A DNA stretch of 64,000 bases, from the NCBI RefSeq assembly GCF_003332305.1, contig NZ_QOIO01000002.1, positions 182,093 through 246,092 on the forward strand, given 5' to 3'. The notes under the pieces were generated by a model. The model saw only the letters and a program-made list of their open reading frames with translations. It searched no databases and was not told where the DNA came from. The DNA comes from Microvirga aerophila (GTDB taxonomy: Bacteria; Pseudomonadota; Alphaproteobacteria; Rhizobiales; Beijerinckiaceae). The translations under genes and the position numbers were made by a program. Positions 63,926 to 64,000 of the stretch are shown one piece after another (within the stretch, counting starts at the first letter, position 1; each line of letters opens with the position of its first letter).

Positions 63926-64000
63926 TGCGGATCGCCGTTCTCTCCGAAACCGACAGAGCGGAGACTCGCGTCGCCGCTACGCCCGACACGGTCAAGAAAT
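63925..64000 (+). CDS. pntA: NAD(P) transhydrogenase subunit alpha, N-terminus (partial)
   Basis: The last 25 codons read MRIAVLSETDRAETRVAATP followed by DTVKK, the first residues of proton-translocating transhydrogenase alpha subunits (alanine dehydrogenase/PNT N-domain). ATG at 63925 overlaps the preceding stop by 1 base. The gene runs off the end of the window. Confidence 0.7.
   Translation, partial: MRIAVLSETDRAETRVAATPDTVKK

Overview
The window is GC-rich chromosomal DNA from an alphaproteobacterium, most likely a soil or plant-associated member of the Hyphomicrobiales; a Microvirga/Methylobacteriaceae-type genome would fit. The grounds are the density of ABC and TRAP uptake systems, GTG/TTG starts, 4-base ATGA overlaps and an iron operon preceded by Irr-box-like repeats. 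No rRNA, tRNA, CRISPR array or intact insertion sequence was seen. Almost the whole window is accessory catabolism: uptake operons, each with its own regulator and dehydrogenases. Layout: 1-4561 (minus) is a spermidine/putrescine-type ABC transporter with a cupin-HTH regulator, divergent from a histidinol-dehydrogenase-family gene (4745-6028). A membrane spermidine-synthase-like protein follows (6193-7596), then a methyltransferase divergent from an iron/heme-type ABC operon (8715-11684). 12072-19543 (plus) is an amino-sugar-like catabolic run: NagB-like, NagA-like, two paralogous binding proteins around an aldose-epimerase-like protein, and two Gfo/Idh/MocA dehydrogenases. 19567-25858 (minus) links a NitT/TauT-type ABC transporter to an IlvD/Edd dehydratase, an RraA-like aldolase and a D-2-hydroxyacid dehydrogenase, with a divergent GntR regulator at 26003. 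26788-35749 holds unlinked genes and a decaying stretch: a YqhA-like gene, a cyclase, an ECF sigma factor and its anti-sigma factor all carry frameshifts or stops. 36146-51500 is one bidirectional unit around an IclR regulator. The minus arm encodes opine-oxidase-like oxidoreductases, an ornithine-cyclodeaminase-family protein and a DadA-like dehydrogenase. The plus arm encodes enoyl-CoA hydratase, a PotD/PotA-type transporter with a fused double permease, a CaiC-like CoA ligase, a Rossmann protein and an amine-oxidase-like flavoprotein. The same palindrome lies in front of both arms. 51567-52781 is flavohaemoglobin. 53174-56141 is debris: an acyl-CoA ligase tail, an IS110 transposase head and a transketolase pseudogene with at least four lesions. 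56160-64000 is a LysR-controlled operon with an SDR dehydrogenase, an intact two-subunit transketolase, a TRAP transporter, a 3-hydroxyisobutyrate-dehydrogenase-like enzyme and the start of pntA. The strongest candidate for an undescribed system is the IclR-bracketed 36-51.5 kb unit, which combines N-substituted amino acid oxidation, polyamine-type import and CoA-thioester chemistry. The best-supported anomaly is the cluster of broken genes: in five of them, undoing the apparent lesions restores a full-length frame.
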